Below are positions 17,712 through 27,298 of a DNA stretch of 64,000 nucleotides, in pieces (position 1 is the stretch's first letter; each line of letters opens with the position of its first letter). Source of the DNA: Stenotrophomonas sp. ATCM1_4 (GTDB lineage: Bacteria > Pseudomonadota > Gammaproteobacteria > Xanthomonadales > Xanthomonadaceae); NCBI RefSeq assembly GCF_004348115.1, contig NZ_QPFB01000001.1, positions 659,978 through 723,977 on the forward strand, given 5' to 3'. Position numbers and translations under genes: made by a program. The notes beneath the pieces are model-generated. The model did not search any database, had not been told where the DNA came from, and saw nothing but the letters and a program-made list of their open reading frames with translations.

Positions 17712-20700
17712 GTGCGCACGGACCATCGGCGTCCGGCGGTGGCTTCGACCTGATCGAGTTCGCCACGCGCCGCCGCGTCACCATCGCGATGATGACGCTT
17801 ACCCTGGTGTTGTTCGGCCTGATCTCGCTGTCCAGCCTGAAGGTCGAGCTGCTGCCGGACCTGAGTTACCCGACGCTGACGGTGCGCACCGACTATGAGG
17901 GCGCGGCACCGGCGGAAGTGGAAACACTGATCTCGCAGCCGGCCGAAGAAGCGTTGGGCATCGTCAAGGGCCTGCGCAAGCTGAAGTCGATCTCGCGTAC
18001 CGGGCAGAGCGATGTGGTGCTCGAGTTCGCCTGGGGCACGGACATGCAGCAGGCGGGCCTGGACGTCCGCGACAAGATGGAGACGCTGCAGCTGCCACTG
18101 GAGGCCAAGGCCCCGGTGCTGCTGCGCTTCAACCCGTCGACCCAGCCGATCATGCGCCTTGCACTGTCCTCCCGGCAGGACGCCGGCAACGAGGCCGATG
18201 CGATCCGTCGCCTGATGGAACTGCGCCGTTATGCCGACGAGGACCTCAAGCGCAAGCTCGAACCGGTCTCCGGCGTGGCGGCGGTGAAGGTGGGCGGTGG
18301 CCTGGAGGATGAGATCCAGGTCGACATCGACCAGCGCAAGCTGGCCCAGTTGGGCCTGTCGCTGGACAACGTGATCCAGCGCCTGCAGCAGGAGAACGTG
18401 AACCTGTCCGGCGGACGCCTGGAGGAAGGTTCGCAGCGTTACCTGGTGCGTACGGTCAACCAGTTCGCCACGGTCGAGCAGATGCGCGAGATGCTGCTGA
18501 CCACCACGGCGGGTGCCTCGTCCAGCAGCTCGACCGGCACCAACCCGCAGCTGATGACGGCGATCCTGGGCAGCAGCGATCCGAACGTGATCGCCGCGCT
18601 GCGCAGCGACACCAGCAACGGTGCGCCGAGCGTGCGCCTGAAGGACGTCGCCGACGTGCGGCAGGGGTACAAGGAGCGCGAGGCAGTCATCCGCAGCGCC
18701 GGCCACGAGGCAGTGGAGCTGGCCATCTACAAGGAAGGCGACGCCAATACGGTGTCCACGGCCGACGCGCTCGAGAAACGCCTGGAGACGATCCGCAAGG
18801 AGCTGCCCAAGGACATCGAGATGACGATGGTGGAGGACCAGTCGGTCTTCATCCGCCACGCCATCAAGGACGTGAAGATCGATGCGGTCATCGGTGGCAT
18901 CCTGTCGATCCTGATCATCTTCCTGTTCCTGCGCGACGGCTGGAGCACCTTCGTCATCTCGCTGTCGCTGCCGATCTCGATCATCGCCACGTTCTTCTTC
19001 ATGGGCCAGCTGGGCCTGAGCCTGAACGTGATGTCGCTGGGCGGCCTGGCACTGGCCACCGGCCTGGTGGTGGACGACTCGATCGTGGTGCTGGAATCCA
19101 TCGCCAAGGCGCGCGAGCGTGGCATGGGCATCCTGGAAGCGGCGATCAAGGGCACGCGCGAAGTGTTCATGGCGGTGGTCGCCTCCACGCTCACCACGAT
19201 CGCGGTGTTCCTGCCGCTGGTGTTCGTGGAAGGCATCGCCGGCCAGTTGTTCCGCGACCAGGCGCTGACCGTGTCGATCGCCATCGCGGTGTCGCTGGTG
19301 GTGTCGATGACGCTGATCCCGATGCTGAGCGCGCTCAAGGGGCGCCCGCCGCTGGAGTTCCCGTCCGAGGCGGTGCGTGAGCCGTGGCGTCCGGAAAGCC
19401 GCTGGAAGAAACCGGCGGCCTACGCCGGGCGTGGCGTGGGTGCGCTGTTCCGCTACGGCTTCTTCTCGCTGGCGTGGCTGGTGGTGCGGATCTTCCGCGG
19501 CATCGCCGCGGTGGTGGGTCCGGTGATGCGCAAGGCCAGTGACCTGGCGATGGCGCCGTACGGCCGCGCCGAGGCCGGTTACCTGCGGATCCTGCCGGCG
19601 GCGCTGAAGCGCCCCTGGCCGGTGCTCGGTGGGGCCGCGCTGGCATTCGCGCTGACCATGGCCGCGCTGCCGCTGCTGGGCGTGGACCTCATCCCGCAGC
19701 TGGCGCAGGACCGCTTCGACATGACCGCCAAGCTGCCGCCGGGTACGCCGTTGGCCAGGACCGATGCGCTGGTGCGCGAAGTGCAGCGCCAGCATGCCGG
19801 CGAAGAAGGCGTGCGCCTGCTGTACGGCGTGTCCGGTACCGGTACCCGCCTGGACGCCAGCCCGACCGAAAGCGGCGAGAACATCGGCAAGCTCTCGGTG
19901 GTAATGAGCGACACCCGGCGTGAGCCGGCGCTGATCGAAAGCCTGCGCCAGACCATGAAGCAGTGGCCGGAAGCGCAGGTGGACTTCGCGCGGCCGGAAT
20001 TGTTCGCATTGGCCGCGCCGCTGGAGATCGAGATCGAAGGCAACAACCTCGAATCGATCCGCGTGGCCGGCAACCGCTTGGCCGCGATGTTGCGGCAGAG
20101 CCCGCACTACGCCGACGTGAAGTCGACGGTGGAGCAGGGCTTCCCGGAGATCCAGATCGTGTTCGACCAGGACCGCGCCGCCGCGCTGGGCCTGACCACG
20201 CGCCAGATCGCCGATGCGGTGGTCAACAAGGTGCGCGGCAACGTCGCCACCCGCTACAGCTTCCGTGACCGCAAGATCGACGTGCTGGTGCGCGTGCAGG
20301 AATCCGAGCGTGCCTCGGTGGATGACATCCGCCGGCTGATCGTCAACCCCAGCGGCAACAAGCCGGTGGAGCTGATCTCGGTGGCCGACGTCATCGCCAC
20401 CACCGGCCCGAGCGAGATCCACCGCGCCGACCAGCGTCGCGTGGCGATCGTCTCGGCCAACCTGCGTGACATCGACCTGGGCAAGGCCATCACCGAAGTG
20501 CAGAGCATGGTCGCCAAGAATCCGCTGGGCACCGATGTCGGCATGCGCATCGGTGGCCAGGGCGAGGAACTGGGCGAATCGATCCGCTCGCTGCTGTTCG
20601 CCTTCGGGCTGGCGATCTTCCTGGTCTACCTGGTGATGGCATCGCAGTTCGAATCGCTGCTGCACCCGTTCGTCATCCTGTTCACCATCCCGTTGGCGCT

Positions 20701-21175
20701 GGTCGGTGCGGTGGCGGCATTGCTGCTGTCGCGTTCGCCGGTATCGGTGGTGGTGTTCATCGGCCTGATCCTGCTGGTGGGCCTGGTGGTGAAGAACGCG
20801 ATTATCCTGATCGACAAGGTCAACCAGTTGCGCGAGGACGGCGTGGCCAAGCGCCAGGCATTGGTGGAGGGTGCGCGCTCGCGCCTGCGCCCGATCATGA
20901 TGACCACCTTGTGCGCGGTGTTCGGCTTCCTGCCGCTGGCGCTGGCCTTCGGCCAGGGCGCCGAGGTGCGCTCGCCGATGGCGATCACCGTGATCGGCGG
21001 CCTGCTGGTCTCCACGCTGCTGACGCTGGTGGTGATCCCGGTGGTGTACGACCTGCTGGACCGCAAGCCGGATGAGTTCTATGCCGAGCGTGGCCGTCGT
21101 GCACGCTTGGCCGCCGCGCAGGCCGAGCAGGTGATCGCGCACGAAGACGATGCCATCGGCGGCGCCAGGGACTGA
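17708..21175 (+). CDS. RND efflux permease, first of two (HAE1-like)
   Basis: Inner-membrane proton-driven drug/metabolite exporter of 1155 aa, about 100 longer than AcrB. Twelve hydrophobic segments fall in the 1+5 / 1+5 RND plan. The proton relay is complete: Asp456 and Asp457 (LVVDDSIVVLES) and Lys1029 (LVVKNAIILID). Extra length comes from a Ser/Thr-rich insert in the first large periplasmic loop (about residues 262-308) and a roughly 90-residue linker between the two halves (about 545-635, with an additional hydrophobic patch). Translationally coupled to the fusion protein. The substrate is not predictable. Confidence 0.92.
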   Translation: MSAHGPSASGGGFDLIEFATRRRVTIAMMTLTLVLFGLISLSSLKVELLPDLSYPTLTVRTDYEGAAPAEVETLISQPAEEALGIVKGLRKLKSISRTGQSDVVLEFAWGTDMQQAGLDVRDKMETLQLPLEAKAPVLLRFNPSTQPIMRLALSSRQDAGNEADAIRRLMELRRYADEDLKRKLEPVSGVAAVKVGGGLEDEIQVDIDQRKLAQLGLSLDNVIQRLQQENVNLSGGRLEEGSQRYLVRTVNQFATVEQMREMLLTTTAGASSSSSTGTNPQLMTAILGSSDPNVIAALRSDTSNGAPSVRLKDVADVRQGYKEREAVIRSAGHEAVELAIYKEGDANTVSTADALEKRLETIRKELPKDIEMTMVEDQSVFIRHAIKDVKIDAVIGGILSILIIFLFLRDGWSTFVISLSLPISIIATFFFMGQLGLSLNVMSLGGLALATGLVVDDSIVVLESIAKARERGMGILEAAIKGTREVFMAVVASTLTTIAVFLPLVFVEGIAGQLFRDQALTVSIAIAVSLVVSMTLIPMLSALKGRPPLEFPSEAVREPWRPESRWKKPAAYAGRGVGALFRYGFFSLAWLVVRIFRGIAAVVGPVMRKASDLAMAPYGRAEAGYLRILPAALKRPWPVLGGAALAFALTMAALPLLGVDLIPQLAQDRFDMTAKLPPGTPLARTDALVREVQRQHAGEEGVRLLYGVSGTGTRLDASPTESGENIGKLSVVMSDTRREPALIESLRQTMKQWPEAQVDFARPELFALAAPLEIEIEGNNLESIRVAGNRLAAMLRQSPHYADVKSTVEQGFPEIQIVFDQDRAAALGLTTRQIADAVVNKVRGNVATRYSFRDRKIDVLVRVQESERASVDDIRRLIVNPSGNKPVELISVADVIATTGPSEIHRADQRRVAIVSANLRDIDLGKAITEVQSMVAKNPLGTDVGMRIGGQGEELGESIRSLLFAFGLAIFLVYLVMASQFESLLHPFVILFTIPLALVGAVAALLLSRSPVSVVVFIGLILLVGLVVKNAIILIDKVNQLREDGVAKRQALVEGARSRLRPIMMTTLCAVFGFLPLALAFGQGAEVRSPMAITVIGGLLVSTLLTLVVIPVVYDLLDRKPDEFYAERGRRARLAAAQAEQVIAHEDDAIGGARD

Positions 21176-21180
21176 ACCGG

Positions 21181-24100
21181 ATGAACATCACCGAGCTGTC
21201 CATCCGCCGTCCCGTCACCACCATCATGCTGTTCGTGTCGATGGTGGTGATCGGCCTGATCGCCTCGTTCCGGCTGCCGCTGGAGTCCGAACCGGAAGCC
21301 ACCATCCCGTTCTTCTTCGTCTCGCTGCCCTATCCAGGCTCGACGCCGGAGGAAGTCGAGCGCAACCTGCTGCGCCCGGTGGAAGAGGCCATTGCCACGA
21401 TGCCGGGCATCAAGACGATGAACTCGCGTGCCAATGCCGAAGGCGGCCAGATCCAGGTCGAGTTCAGCGACTGGAGCCGCGACATCGCCATGGCCGCGTC
21501 CGAAGCGCGCGAGCGCATCGACGCGGTGCGCGACCAGCTGCCGGATGACTTCCGCCGCTACTACGTGCAGCGCTGGAGCACCAGCGACCAGGAGGCGATC
21601 AGCCTGCGCTTGAACAGCAACGAGGACCTGACCGCGCGCGCGGACATGATCGAGCGCAGCATCAAGCAGCACCTGGAGCGCCTGCCGGGCGTGGCGCGCG
21701 TGGAAGTGGAAGGCGTGGCCAAGCAGGAAGTGCTGGTGGCGCTGGACAAGGACCGCATCAGCGCGCATGGCATCGCCCTGAATGAACTGGTCGAGAAGCT
21801 GCAGGCGGCCAATTTCTCGGTGTCCGCAGGGCAGATCACCGAGGATGGACGGCGCCTGCGCGTGCAGCCCCGCGGCGAGCTGCTGGAGCTGCAGGCCCTG
21901 CGCAACCTGCCGGTCAACAACCGTGGCACGCGCTTGTCCGATGTCGCCGATGTCAGCCTGCAGCCGCAGCGCATGAGCTACGTGCGGCAGATGGAAGGCA
22001 AGCCCAGCGTCGGCGTGGACATCTACAAGGAGCGTTCGGCCAACCTGGTGGACCTGTCGCGTGCGGTGGGCCAGGAGATCAAGGTGCTCGAGCAGGACCC
22101 GGCGATGCGCGGGGTCGACGTCGAGGTGGCCTACGACTCGGGCAAGGCGGTGACCAGTTCGTTGCTCGCGCTGGCGGAGGCCGGTGCGATCGGCCTGCTG
22201 CTGTCGGTGATCGTGCTGTACGCGTTCCTGCGGCATTGGCCGTCGACGCTGATGGTGTCGATGGCGATCCCGATCTGCTTCATCATGACGCTGGGCTTCA
22301 TGTACTTCACCGGCATCAGCCTGAACATCATCTCGATGATGGGCCTGCTGCTGGCGGTCGGCATGCTGGTCGACAATGCCGTGGTGGTGGTGGAGAGCAT
22401 CTACCAGGAGCGGGAGAAGTTTCCCAACCAGCCGGAGCTGGCCTCGATCATCGGTACCCGGCACGTCGCCATCGCGCTGTCGGCCGGTACGCTGTGCCAT
22501 TGCGTGGTGTTCCTGCCGATGATGTTCGGCGAGAAGAACATCATCACCATCTACCTGTCGCAGCTGGCGGTGACCATCTCCTTCTCGCTGCTTGCATCGT
22601 GGCTGGTGGCGGTGAGCCTGATCCCGATGCTGTCGGCACGCATGAAGACGCCGCCGGCGGTGAAGTCACCGTTGATCAGCAGGCTGCAGACCCGCTATGC
22701 ACGCGTGCTGCGCTGGACGCTGGAGCACCGTGGCTGGAGCGTGGCCGGCATCGTGCTGATCTCGGCGATCAGCGTGTTCCCGATGATGAACACGGCCGGT
22801 GGCGGTGACGACAACGACCCGGACGAGATCAATATCTTCTACCAGTGGAAGGGCTCCTACTCGAAGGAGGAGATGGGCAAGGAAGTGCAGCGGGTGGAGG
22901 ACTTCGTCAACGCCAACCGCGAGGAATTCCACGTCAAGCGGGTGTACAGCCGCTATTCCGAGCAGGGCTGGGCGCAGACGCGCCTGTACCTGAACATCGA
23001 CGACCGCGAGATCAGCAAGAAGATCGAGGAGGAGGTCCGCAAGGGCCTGCCGCAGTCGGCGCGGGCCAAGATCGGCATCGGCTGGCCCGGTGGCATGGGC
23101 AGCGAAGGGCAGGGCGTGCGCTTCAGCCTGGTGGGTGATTCCAGCCAGACGCTGCGCGAGCTGGCCGACGACATCATGCCGATCCTGTCACGCAACCCGA
23201 AGCTACGCGACGTGCGCGTGGACATCGGTGATGCCAACTCCGAGCTGGCGGTGCAGGTGAACCGCGAGCGCGCGGCGGCCTACGGCTTCAGCGCACAGCA
23301 GGTGGCGCAGTTCGTCGGCATGGCGTTGCGCGGCTCGTCGCTGCGGGATTTCCACCGTGACGATGTGGAGATCCCGGTCAACGTGCGCTTCGCCGGCTCG
23401 GACCACTACAGCATCGAGGACTTGTCTTCGTTCATGGTGCGCAGCGCGTCCGGCAAGGAGATCCCGTTGCTGGCAATGGTCGACGTCAACGTCAACCCGG
23501 CCGCCAATGCGATTCAGCGCCTGAACCGGCAGACCATGCTGCGAATCGAGGCCGGCTTGGCCAAGGACGTGTCGATGGAGGACGCGCGCAAGTCGGTGGA
23601 GGCCACGCTGGGCGACATGGAGTTCCCGCCGGGTTACGGCTACACGTTCAATGGCGCCGGCTTCAACATCAACTTCGATGGCATGGACCAGATGCTGCGC
23701 GCCATCGTGATCGCGTTGGTGTTGATGATGGTGATCATGGCGGCGGTGTTCGAATCGTTGCTGTTCCCGGCCGCGATCATGTCCTGCGTGCTGTTCTCCA
23801 TCTTCGGTGTGTACTGGCTGTTCTGGCTGACCGGCACCGAGATGAACATCATGGCGGTGATCGGCATCCTGGTGCTGATGGGCGTGGTGGTGAACAATGG
23901 CATCGTCATGATCGAGCACATCAATAACCTGCGACGGCGTGGCATGGCGCGCACCGATGCGTTGGTGGAAGGCAGTCGCGAGCGCCTGCGCCCGATCATG
24001 ATGACGATGGGTACCGCGATCCTGGCGATGATCCCGATTGCCCTGAACACGCAGACCGCCGACGGCATGCCGCCGTACTACCCGATGGCCCGCGCGATTG

Positions 24101-24249
24101 CTGGCGGGCTGGCGTTCTCGACGGTGGTCAGCCTGCTGTTCCTGCCGACCATCTACGCACTGCTGGACGACCTGCGCCGGGGCACCGCACGTTCAGTACG
24201 TCGCGCGCGCGGTCTGCCGGCCGAGCGCGAGGTGGCGCTGGAGAGTTGA
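21181..24249 (+). CDS. RND efflux permease, second of two
   Basis: RND permease of 1022 aa following the first with a 5-base gap. Typical N-terminus LSIRRPVTTIMLFVSMVVIG and the same fold plan with two large periplasmic loops. The relay differs from the first permease: Asp398-Asn399 (LVDNAVVVVES) replaces the Asp pair and Asn905 (VVVNNGIVMIEH) takes the Lys position. Two unlike permeases behind one adaptor is the MdtABC arrangement, where the pump is a heteromer, and also occurs in some Stenotrophomonas Sme systems. A heteromer here is inference. A terminator follows. Confidence 0.92.
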   Translation: MNITELSIRRPVTTIMLFVSMVVIGLIASFRLPLESEPEATIPFFFVSLPYPGSTPEEVERNLLRPVEEAIATMPGIKTMNSRANAEGGQIQVEFSDWSRDIAMAASEARERIDAVRDQLPDDFRRYYVQRWSTSDQEAISLRLNSNEDLTARADMIERSIKQHLERLPGVARVEVEGVAKQEVLVALDKDRISAHGIALNELVEKLQAANFSVSAGQITEDGRRLRVQPRGELLELQALRNLPVNNRGTRLSDVADVSLQPQRMSYVRQMEGKPSVGVDIYKERSANLVDLSRAVGQEIKVLEQDPAMRGVDVEVAYDSGKAVTSSLLALAEAGAIGLLLSVIVLYAFLRHWPSTLMVSMAIPICFIMTLGFMYFTGISLNIISMMGLLLAVGMLVDNAVVVVESIYQEREKFPNQPELASIIGTRHVAIALSAGTLCHCVVFLPMMFGEKNIITIYLSQLAVTISFSLLASWLVAVSLIPMLSARMKTPPAVKSPLISRLQTRYARVLRWTLEHRGWSVAGIVLISAISVFPMMNTAGGGDDNDPDEINIFYQWKGSYSKEEMGKEVQRVEDFVNANREEFHVKRVYSRYSEQGWAQTRLYLNIDDREISKKIEEEVRKGLPQSARAKIGIGWPGGMGSEGQGVRFSLVGDSSQTLRELADDIMPILSRNPKLRDVRVDIGDANSELAVQVNRERAAAYGFSAQQVAQFVGMALRGSSLRDFHRDDVEIPVNVRFAGSDHYSIEDLSSFMVRSASGKEIPLLAMVDVNVNPAANAIQRLNRQTMLRIEAGLAKDVSMEDARKSVEATLGDMEFPPGYGYTFNGAGFNINFDGMDQMLRAIVIALVLMMVIMAAVFESLLFPAAIMSCVLFSIFGVYWLFWLTGTEMNIMAVIGILVLMGVVVNNGIVMIEHINNLRRRGMARTDALVEGSRERLRPIMMTMGTAILAMIPIALNTQTADGMPPYYPMARAIAGGLAFSTVVSLLFLPTIYALLDDLRRGTARSVRRARGLPAEREVALES

Positions 24250-24270
24250 TCCCGCCCGAAGTTGAAATTG

Positions 24271-24298
24271 AAAAGGCCCGCAGCGATGCGGGCCTTTT
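24271..24298 (+). terminator. terminator of the RND operon
   Basis: A 12-bp stem AAAAGGCCCGCA/TGCGGGCCTTTT with GCGA loop, 21 bases after the second permease stop codon. Confidence 0.92.
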
Positions 24299-24342
24299 CA
24301 TTGCGACGAAGTGAATGCTGCGGTCGCTTGAAGCTGCTCAGT

Positions 24343-24463
24343 GCCCCTCTCCCGCATGCGGGAGAGGGGTTGGGGTGAGGGCAGGGTCTGGATAATCCAA
24401 CCGAAAGGCCAAAGCTCCCTCATCCGGCGCTCCGCACCACCTTCTCCCGCATGCGGGAGAAGG
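24343..24463. repeat. composite palindromic repeat, copy 1 (121 bp)
   Basis: The copy begins with a perfect 26-bp palindrome (24344-24369, CCCCTCTCCCGCA and its complement). It continues TTGGGGTGAGGGCAGG, then TAATCCA and CCGAAAGGCCAAAGC. It closes with a second perfect 24-bp palindrome (24440-24463, CCTTCTCCCGCA and its complement). Copy 2 at 24515 shares the same order. Noncoding, in the gap between the convergent RND operon and TraB gene. Confidence 0.85.
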
Positions 24464-24514
24464 AAGCGCCTGCTGGCTTGGCGTGGAGTTGGATGGCAGG
24501 CTAGGCCGCTCAAA

Positions 24515-24636
24515 GCCCCTCTCCCGCATGCGGGAGAGGGGTTGGGGTGAGGGCAGGCTTTGAGTAATCCATGCCGAAAGGCCAAAGCACCTTCATCCGC
24601 TGCCCTGCACAGCCTTCGCGCGCGTGGGAGAAGGGG
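24515..24636. repeat. composite palindromic repeat, copy 2 (122 bp)
   Basis: The first palindrome (24516-24541) is identical to copy 1, as are GTTGGGGTGAGGGCAGG, TAATCCA and CCGAAAGGCCAAAGC. The distal palindrome has decayed (CCTTCGCGCGCGTGGGAGAAGG, 24613 onward). The copies are separated by about 51 bases of unrelated sequence. No adjacent transposase is visible. Confidence 0.85.
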
Positions 24637-24641
24637 GCCGC

Positions 24642-25874
24642 TCAGCCAGCCAACTTTCCATAAACGCTGAAACCCGTCAGCCACAGCCCCAGCATGCTGC
24701 CGAGGTTGGTCAGCATGAAGGTCAACGTGATGCGGGTGACGCGGTTGCGGTACCAGCCCTTCAGGGTCTGCGCGTCGTCGCGCAGTTGCAGGAAGTCCTG
24801 GTAGGTCGGCTTGCGCAGCCGGGTTTCCACCAGTGCGGCGAATGCACCGGTCGGGATGCTCAGGCGGAACGGCTTGAAGGGGGCCACCGCGATGGCGGTG
24901 AGGATGCTCAGCGGGTGACTGCCGGCGAGCAGGGCGCCCAGGCCGGCCAGGCCGCCGGTGTACAGCGCCCAGATCGCCAGCATCTGCGCGCCCATGTTCA
25001 TGCCGCCCTTCCAGAAACCGATGCCGATGCCGGCCAGCACCACGGCCAGGATGGTCAGCGTGATCCACGGGACGTTGCGCTTCCTGGGAACCGATTCGAG
25101 CTGCTCGCGCACCTGCGCCGGCGGCTCGTTGTCGGTTTCCAGATAGCGGGCCAGGCCGGCCAGATGGCCGGCGCCCACCACGGCGAGCACGTTGCGCTGC
25201 GCGCTGTCGTGCTCCTGGCGCAGGCGGGTGGCCATGTAGCGGTCGCGCTCGCCGATGATGGTTTCGTACAGCGCCGGGCTTTCCTTGGCGAACTCGCCGA
25301 AGCTCGACTCGAGCATGTCGCCCTGCTTGAGCTTCTCGATCTCGTCCTCGCCGACGTCCTCGGACGAGAACAACCCGGCCCCCAGGCCGGCGATCAGCTT
25401 GATCTTGCCAAAGAAGCCCAGCCGCTGCGAAACACGGCGGAAGGTCAGCCCGACGTCGCGGTCGATCAGGTGCACCGGCAGGTCGTTTTCCCTGGCCAGT
25501 GTCACCGCACGCTTGAGCTCGGCGCCCGGTTCGATGCCCAGCTGGTCGGCGAGGCGGCGCTGGTAGGCGGCCAGGGCGAGGTTGGCCGCGAACAGGGCCA
25601 CGCGGCCCTTGCGGATGACTTCGACCAGGTCCAGCTGCGCCATTGCATTCGGGTTGGTCAGTGCGACCAGGCGTTGCGGATCCAGTTCGACCGCGACCGC
25701 ATCGAACTGGCCGCTGCCGATGGCTTCTTCCACTGCCTGTACGCTGGCCAGCGAGACGTGGGCCGTGCCGAGCAGGGTGTAGCGCACGCCGTCGCGTTCG
25801 ACGATGCGGACCGGCTGGCCGGCAAGCAGTTCAGTGCCGGCGTGTTGCGAGGAGTCGTTCATTGCGTCATTCAT
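24642..25874 (-). CDS. TraB-family protein with C-terminal membrane domain
   Basis: Protein of 410 aa. The N-terminal TraB/GumN-type domain (about residues 15-260) shows YTLLGTAHVSLASV, AVAVELDPQRL and VVGAGHLAGLARYL. These carry the conserved His/Glu residues of a metallopeptidase-like fold related to TIKI proteins and to the enterococcal pheromone shutdown protein. Residues 285-410 hold three to four hydrophobic segments. The start is MNDAMNDSS at 25874, overlapping the GNAT stop codon by eight bases; the second Met (25862) is an alternative. Role in bacteria is unproven. It is the last gene of the aguA-side minus-strand run. Confidence 0.82.
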   Translation of the reverse strand: MNDAMNDSSQHAGTELLAGQPVRIVERDGVRYTLLGTAHVSLASVQAVEEAIGSGQFDAVAVELDPQRLVALTNPNAMAQLDLVEVIRKGRVALFAANLALAAYQRRLADQLGIEPGAELKRAVTLARENDLPVHLIDRDVGLTFRRVSQRLGFFGKIKLIAGLGAGLFSSEDVGEDEIEKLKQGDMLESSFGEFAKESPALYETIIGERDRYMATRLRQEHDSAQRNVLAVVGAGHLAGLARYLETDNEPPAQVREQLESVPRKRNVPWITLTILAVVLAGIGIGFWKGGMNMGAQMLAIWALYTGGLAGLGALLAGSHPLSILTAIAVAPFKPFRLSIPTGAFAALVETRLRKPTYQDFLQLRDDAQTLKGWYRNRVTRITLTFMLTNLGSMLGLWLTGFSVYGKLAG

Positions 25875-26397
25875 TGGAGGGGGCGCTGTCGGTGCCGTCG
25901 CCGAGGGCGCGTTGCATCTGCACCGTGTCCAGCCAGCGGCCATGCTTGCGGCCGAGCCCGCGGAAGATACCGACCAGGTGGAAGCCGAAACGTTCGTGCA
26001 GCTTGATCGAGGCGGTGTTGCTGGGTTCACCGATCACCGCCACCATCTGCCGGTAGCCGCGCGCGGTGCAGGCATCGATCAACGCCTGCATCAGCGCGCT
26101 GCCCACGCCCTTGCCCTGGAAGCGACCATCGACGTAGACCGAGTTTTCCACCGTCCACTGGTAGGCAATGCGGGCACGGTAGCTGTTGGCATAGGCATAG
26201 CCGGCGACCTGGTCGTCGATGGTGGCGACCAGGTAGGGGAAGCCGCGCGCGGTGATGTCGGCCATGCGCCGTGCCATCTCCACTTCGTCCGGCACCTCGT
26301 ATTCGTAGGTGTTGACCAGTTCTTCCACCTCCACCGCGTAGATGGCGGTGATGGCGGGGATGTCGGCCGGGGTGGCCGGACGCAGCTGCAGGCTCAC
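25867..26397 (-). CDS. GNAT acetyltransferase, Pat/YncA type
   Basis: N-acetyltransferase of 176 aa that uses acetyl-CoA. Motif A is visible as VYVDGRFQGKGVGSALMQALI and motif B as NTASIKLHERFGFHLVGIFRGLGRKHGRWLD. That second block is characteristic of the phosphinothricin acetyltransferase/YncA branch, whose members acetylate amino acids or analogues. I place the start at GTG 26397 (MSLQLRPATPADI), with AAGG six bases upstream; another GTG two codons earlier is possible. It starts 13 bases after aguB, so it may act on a polyamine-pathway compound, but that is only context. Confidence 0.85.
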   Translation of the reverse strand: MSLQLRPATPADIPAITAIYAVEVEELVNTYEYEVPDEVEMARRMADITARGFPYLVATIDDQVAGYAYANSYRARIAYQWTVENSVYVDGRFQGKGVGSALMQALIDACTARGYRQMVAVIGEPSNTASIKLHERFGFHLVGIFRGLGRKHGRWLDTVQMQRALGDGTDSAPSNE

Positions 26398-26410
26398 GGG
26401 CACCCTTGGG

Positions 26411-27298
26411 TCAGTCGATGTAGCGCTTGAGCAGGTCGCCGTAGGCATCGATGCGGCGGTCGCGCAGGAACGGCCAGATGCGGCGGACGTGTTCGCTGCG
26501 CTGCAGGTCGACGTCGCAGACCAGCAGGGTCGGTTCGGTGCCGGCTTCGGCCAGGAACTCGCCCTGCGGGCCGAGGATGTGGCTGTTGCCCCAGAAGTCG
26601 ATGCCCGAGGCGCCCAGTGGCGAGCGCTCGTGGCCGACGCGGTTGCAGCTCAGCACCGGCAGGCCATTGGCCACGGCGTGGCCGCGATGGCTCAGCACCC
26701 ACGCATCGCGCTGGCGGTTCTTCTCGTCCTGCACGTCGTCCGGGTCCCAGCCGATGGCGGTGGGGTAGAGCAGCAGGTCGGCGCCGGCCAGCGCCATCAG
26801 GCGCGCGGCTTCCGGATACCACTGGTCCCAGCACACCAGCACGCCGAGGCGACCGACCGAGGTGTCGATCGGCTTGAAGCCGAGGTCGCCCGGGGTGAAG
26901 TAGAACTTCTCGTAGAAGCCCGGGTCGTCGGGGATGTGCATCTTGCGGTACTTGCCCAGCAGGGTGCCGTCCTTCTCGAAGACCACCGCGGTGTTGTGGT
27001 ACAGGCCGGCGGCGCGGCGTTCGAACAGCGAACCGACGATCACCACGCCATGCTTCTTCGCCAGCGCGCCTAGGCGTTCGGTGCTCGGGCCGGGGATCGG
27101 CTCGGCCAGGTCGAACTCGTCCACCGATTCGTGCTGGCAGAAGTACGGGCCGTTATGCAGCTCCTGCAGCAGCACCAGCTTCGCACCCTGCGCGGCGGCC
27201 TCGGCCACGCGTGCTTCGATCACTGCCAGGTTGGCAGCGGCATCGCCGTGGTTGCGCTCCTGGACCAGGGCGACGGTAAGGGGGCTGCGCGCGTTCAT
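26411..27298 (-). CDS. aguB: N-carbamoylputrescine amidase
   Basis: Nitrilase-superfamily amidohydrolase of 295 aa converting N-carbamoylputrescine to putrescine, CO2 and ammonia. The Glu-Lys-Cys triad is seen in LVLLQELHNGPYFCQ (Glu), GKYRKMHIPDDPGF (Lys) and VLVCWDQWYPEAARL (Cys). The strings PDDPGFYEKFYFTPGD and TAIGWDP are typical of plant and bacterial N-carbamoylputrescine amidases. It lies 171 bases downstream of aguA on the same strand, completing the two-step agmatine route. Confidence 0.95.
   Translation of the reverse strand: MNARSPLTVALVQERNHGDAAANLAVIEARVAEAAAQGAKLVLLQELHNGPYFCQHESVDEFDLAEPIPGPSTERLGALAKKHGVVIVGSLFERRAAGLYHNTAVVFEKDGTLLGKYRKMHIPDDPGFYEKFYFTPGDLGFKPIDTSVGRLGVLVCWDQWYPEAARLMALAGADLLLYPTAIGWDPDDVQDEKNRQRDAWVLSHRGHAVANGLPVLSCNRVGHERSPLGASGIDFWGNSHILGPQGEFLAEAGTEPTLLVCDVDLQRSEHVRRIWPFLRDRRIDAYGDLLKRYID

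Noticed and set aside
17540-21142. 1200-codon open frame on the minus strand
   Set aside because: It is antisense to the fusion protein and first permease, His/Gln/Arg-rich without domains, and arises from high GC third positions of the RND genes.
24343-24636. Possible CRISPR array
   Set aside because: Only two long copies about 51 bases apart with internal palindromes; no short regular repeats and no cas genes.
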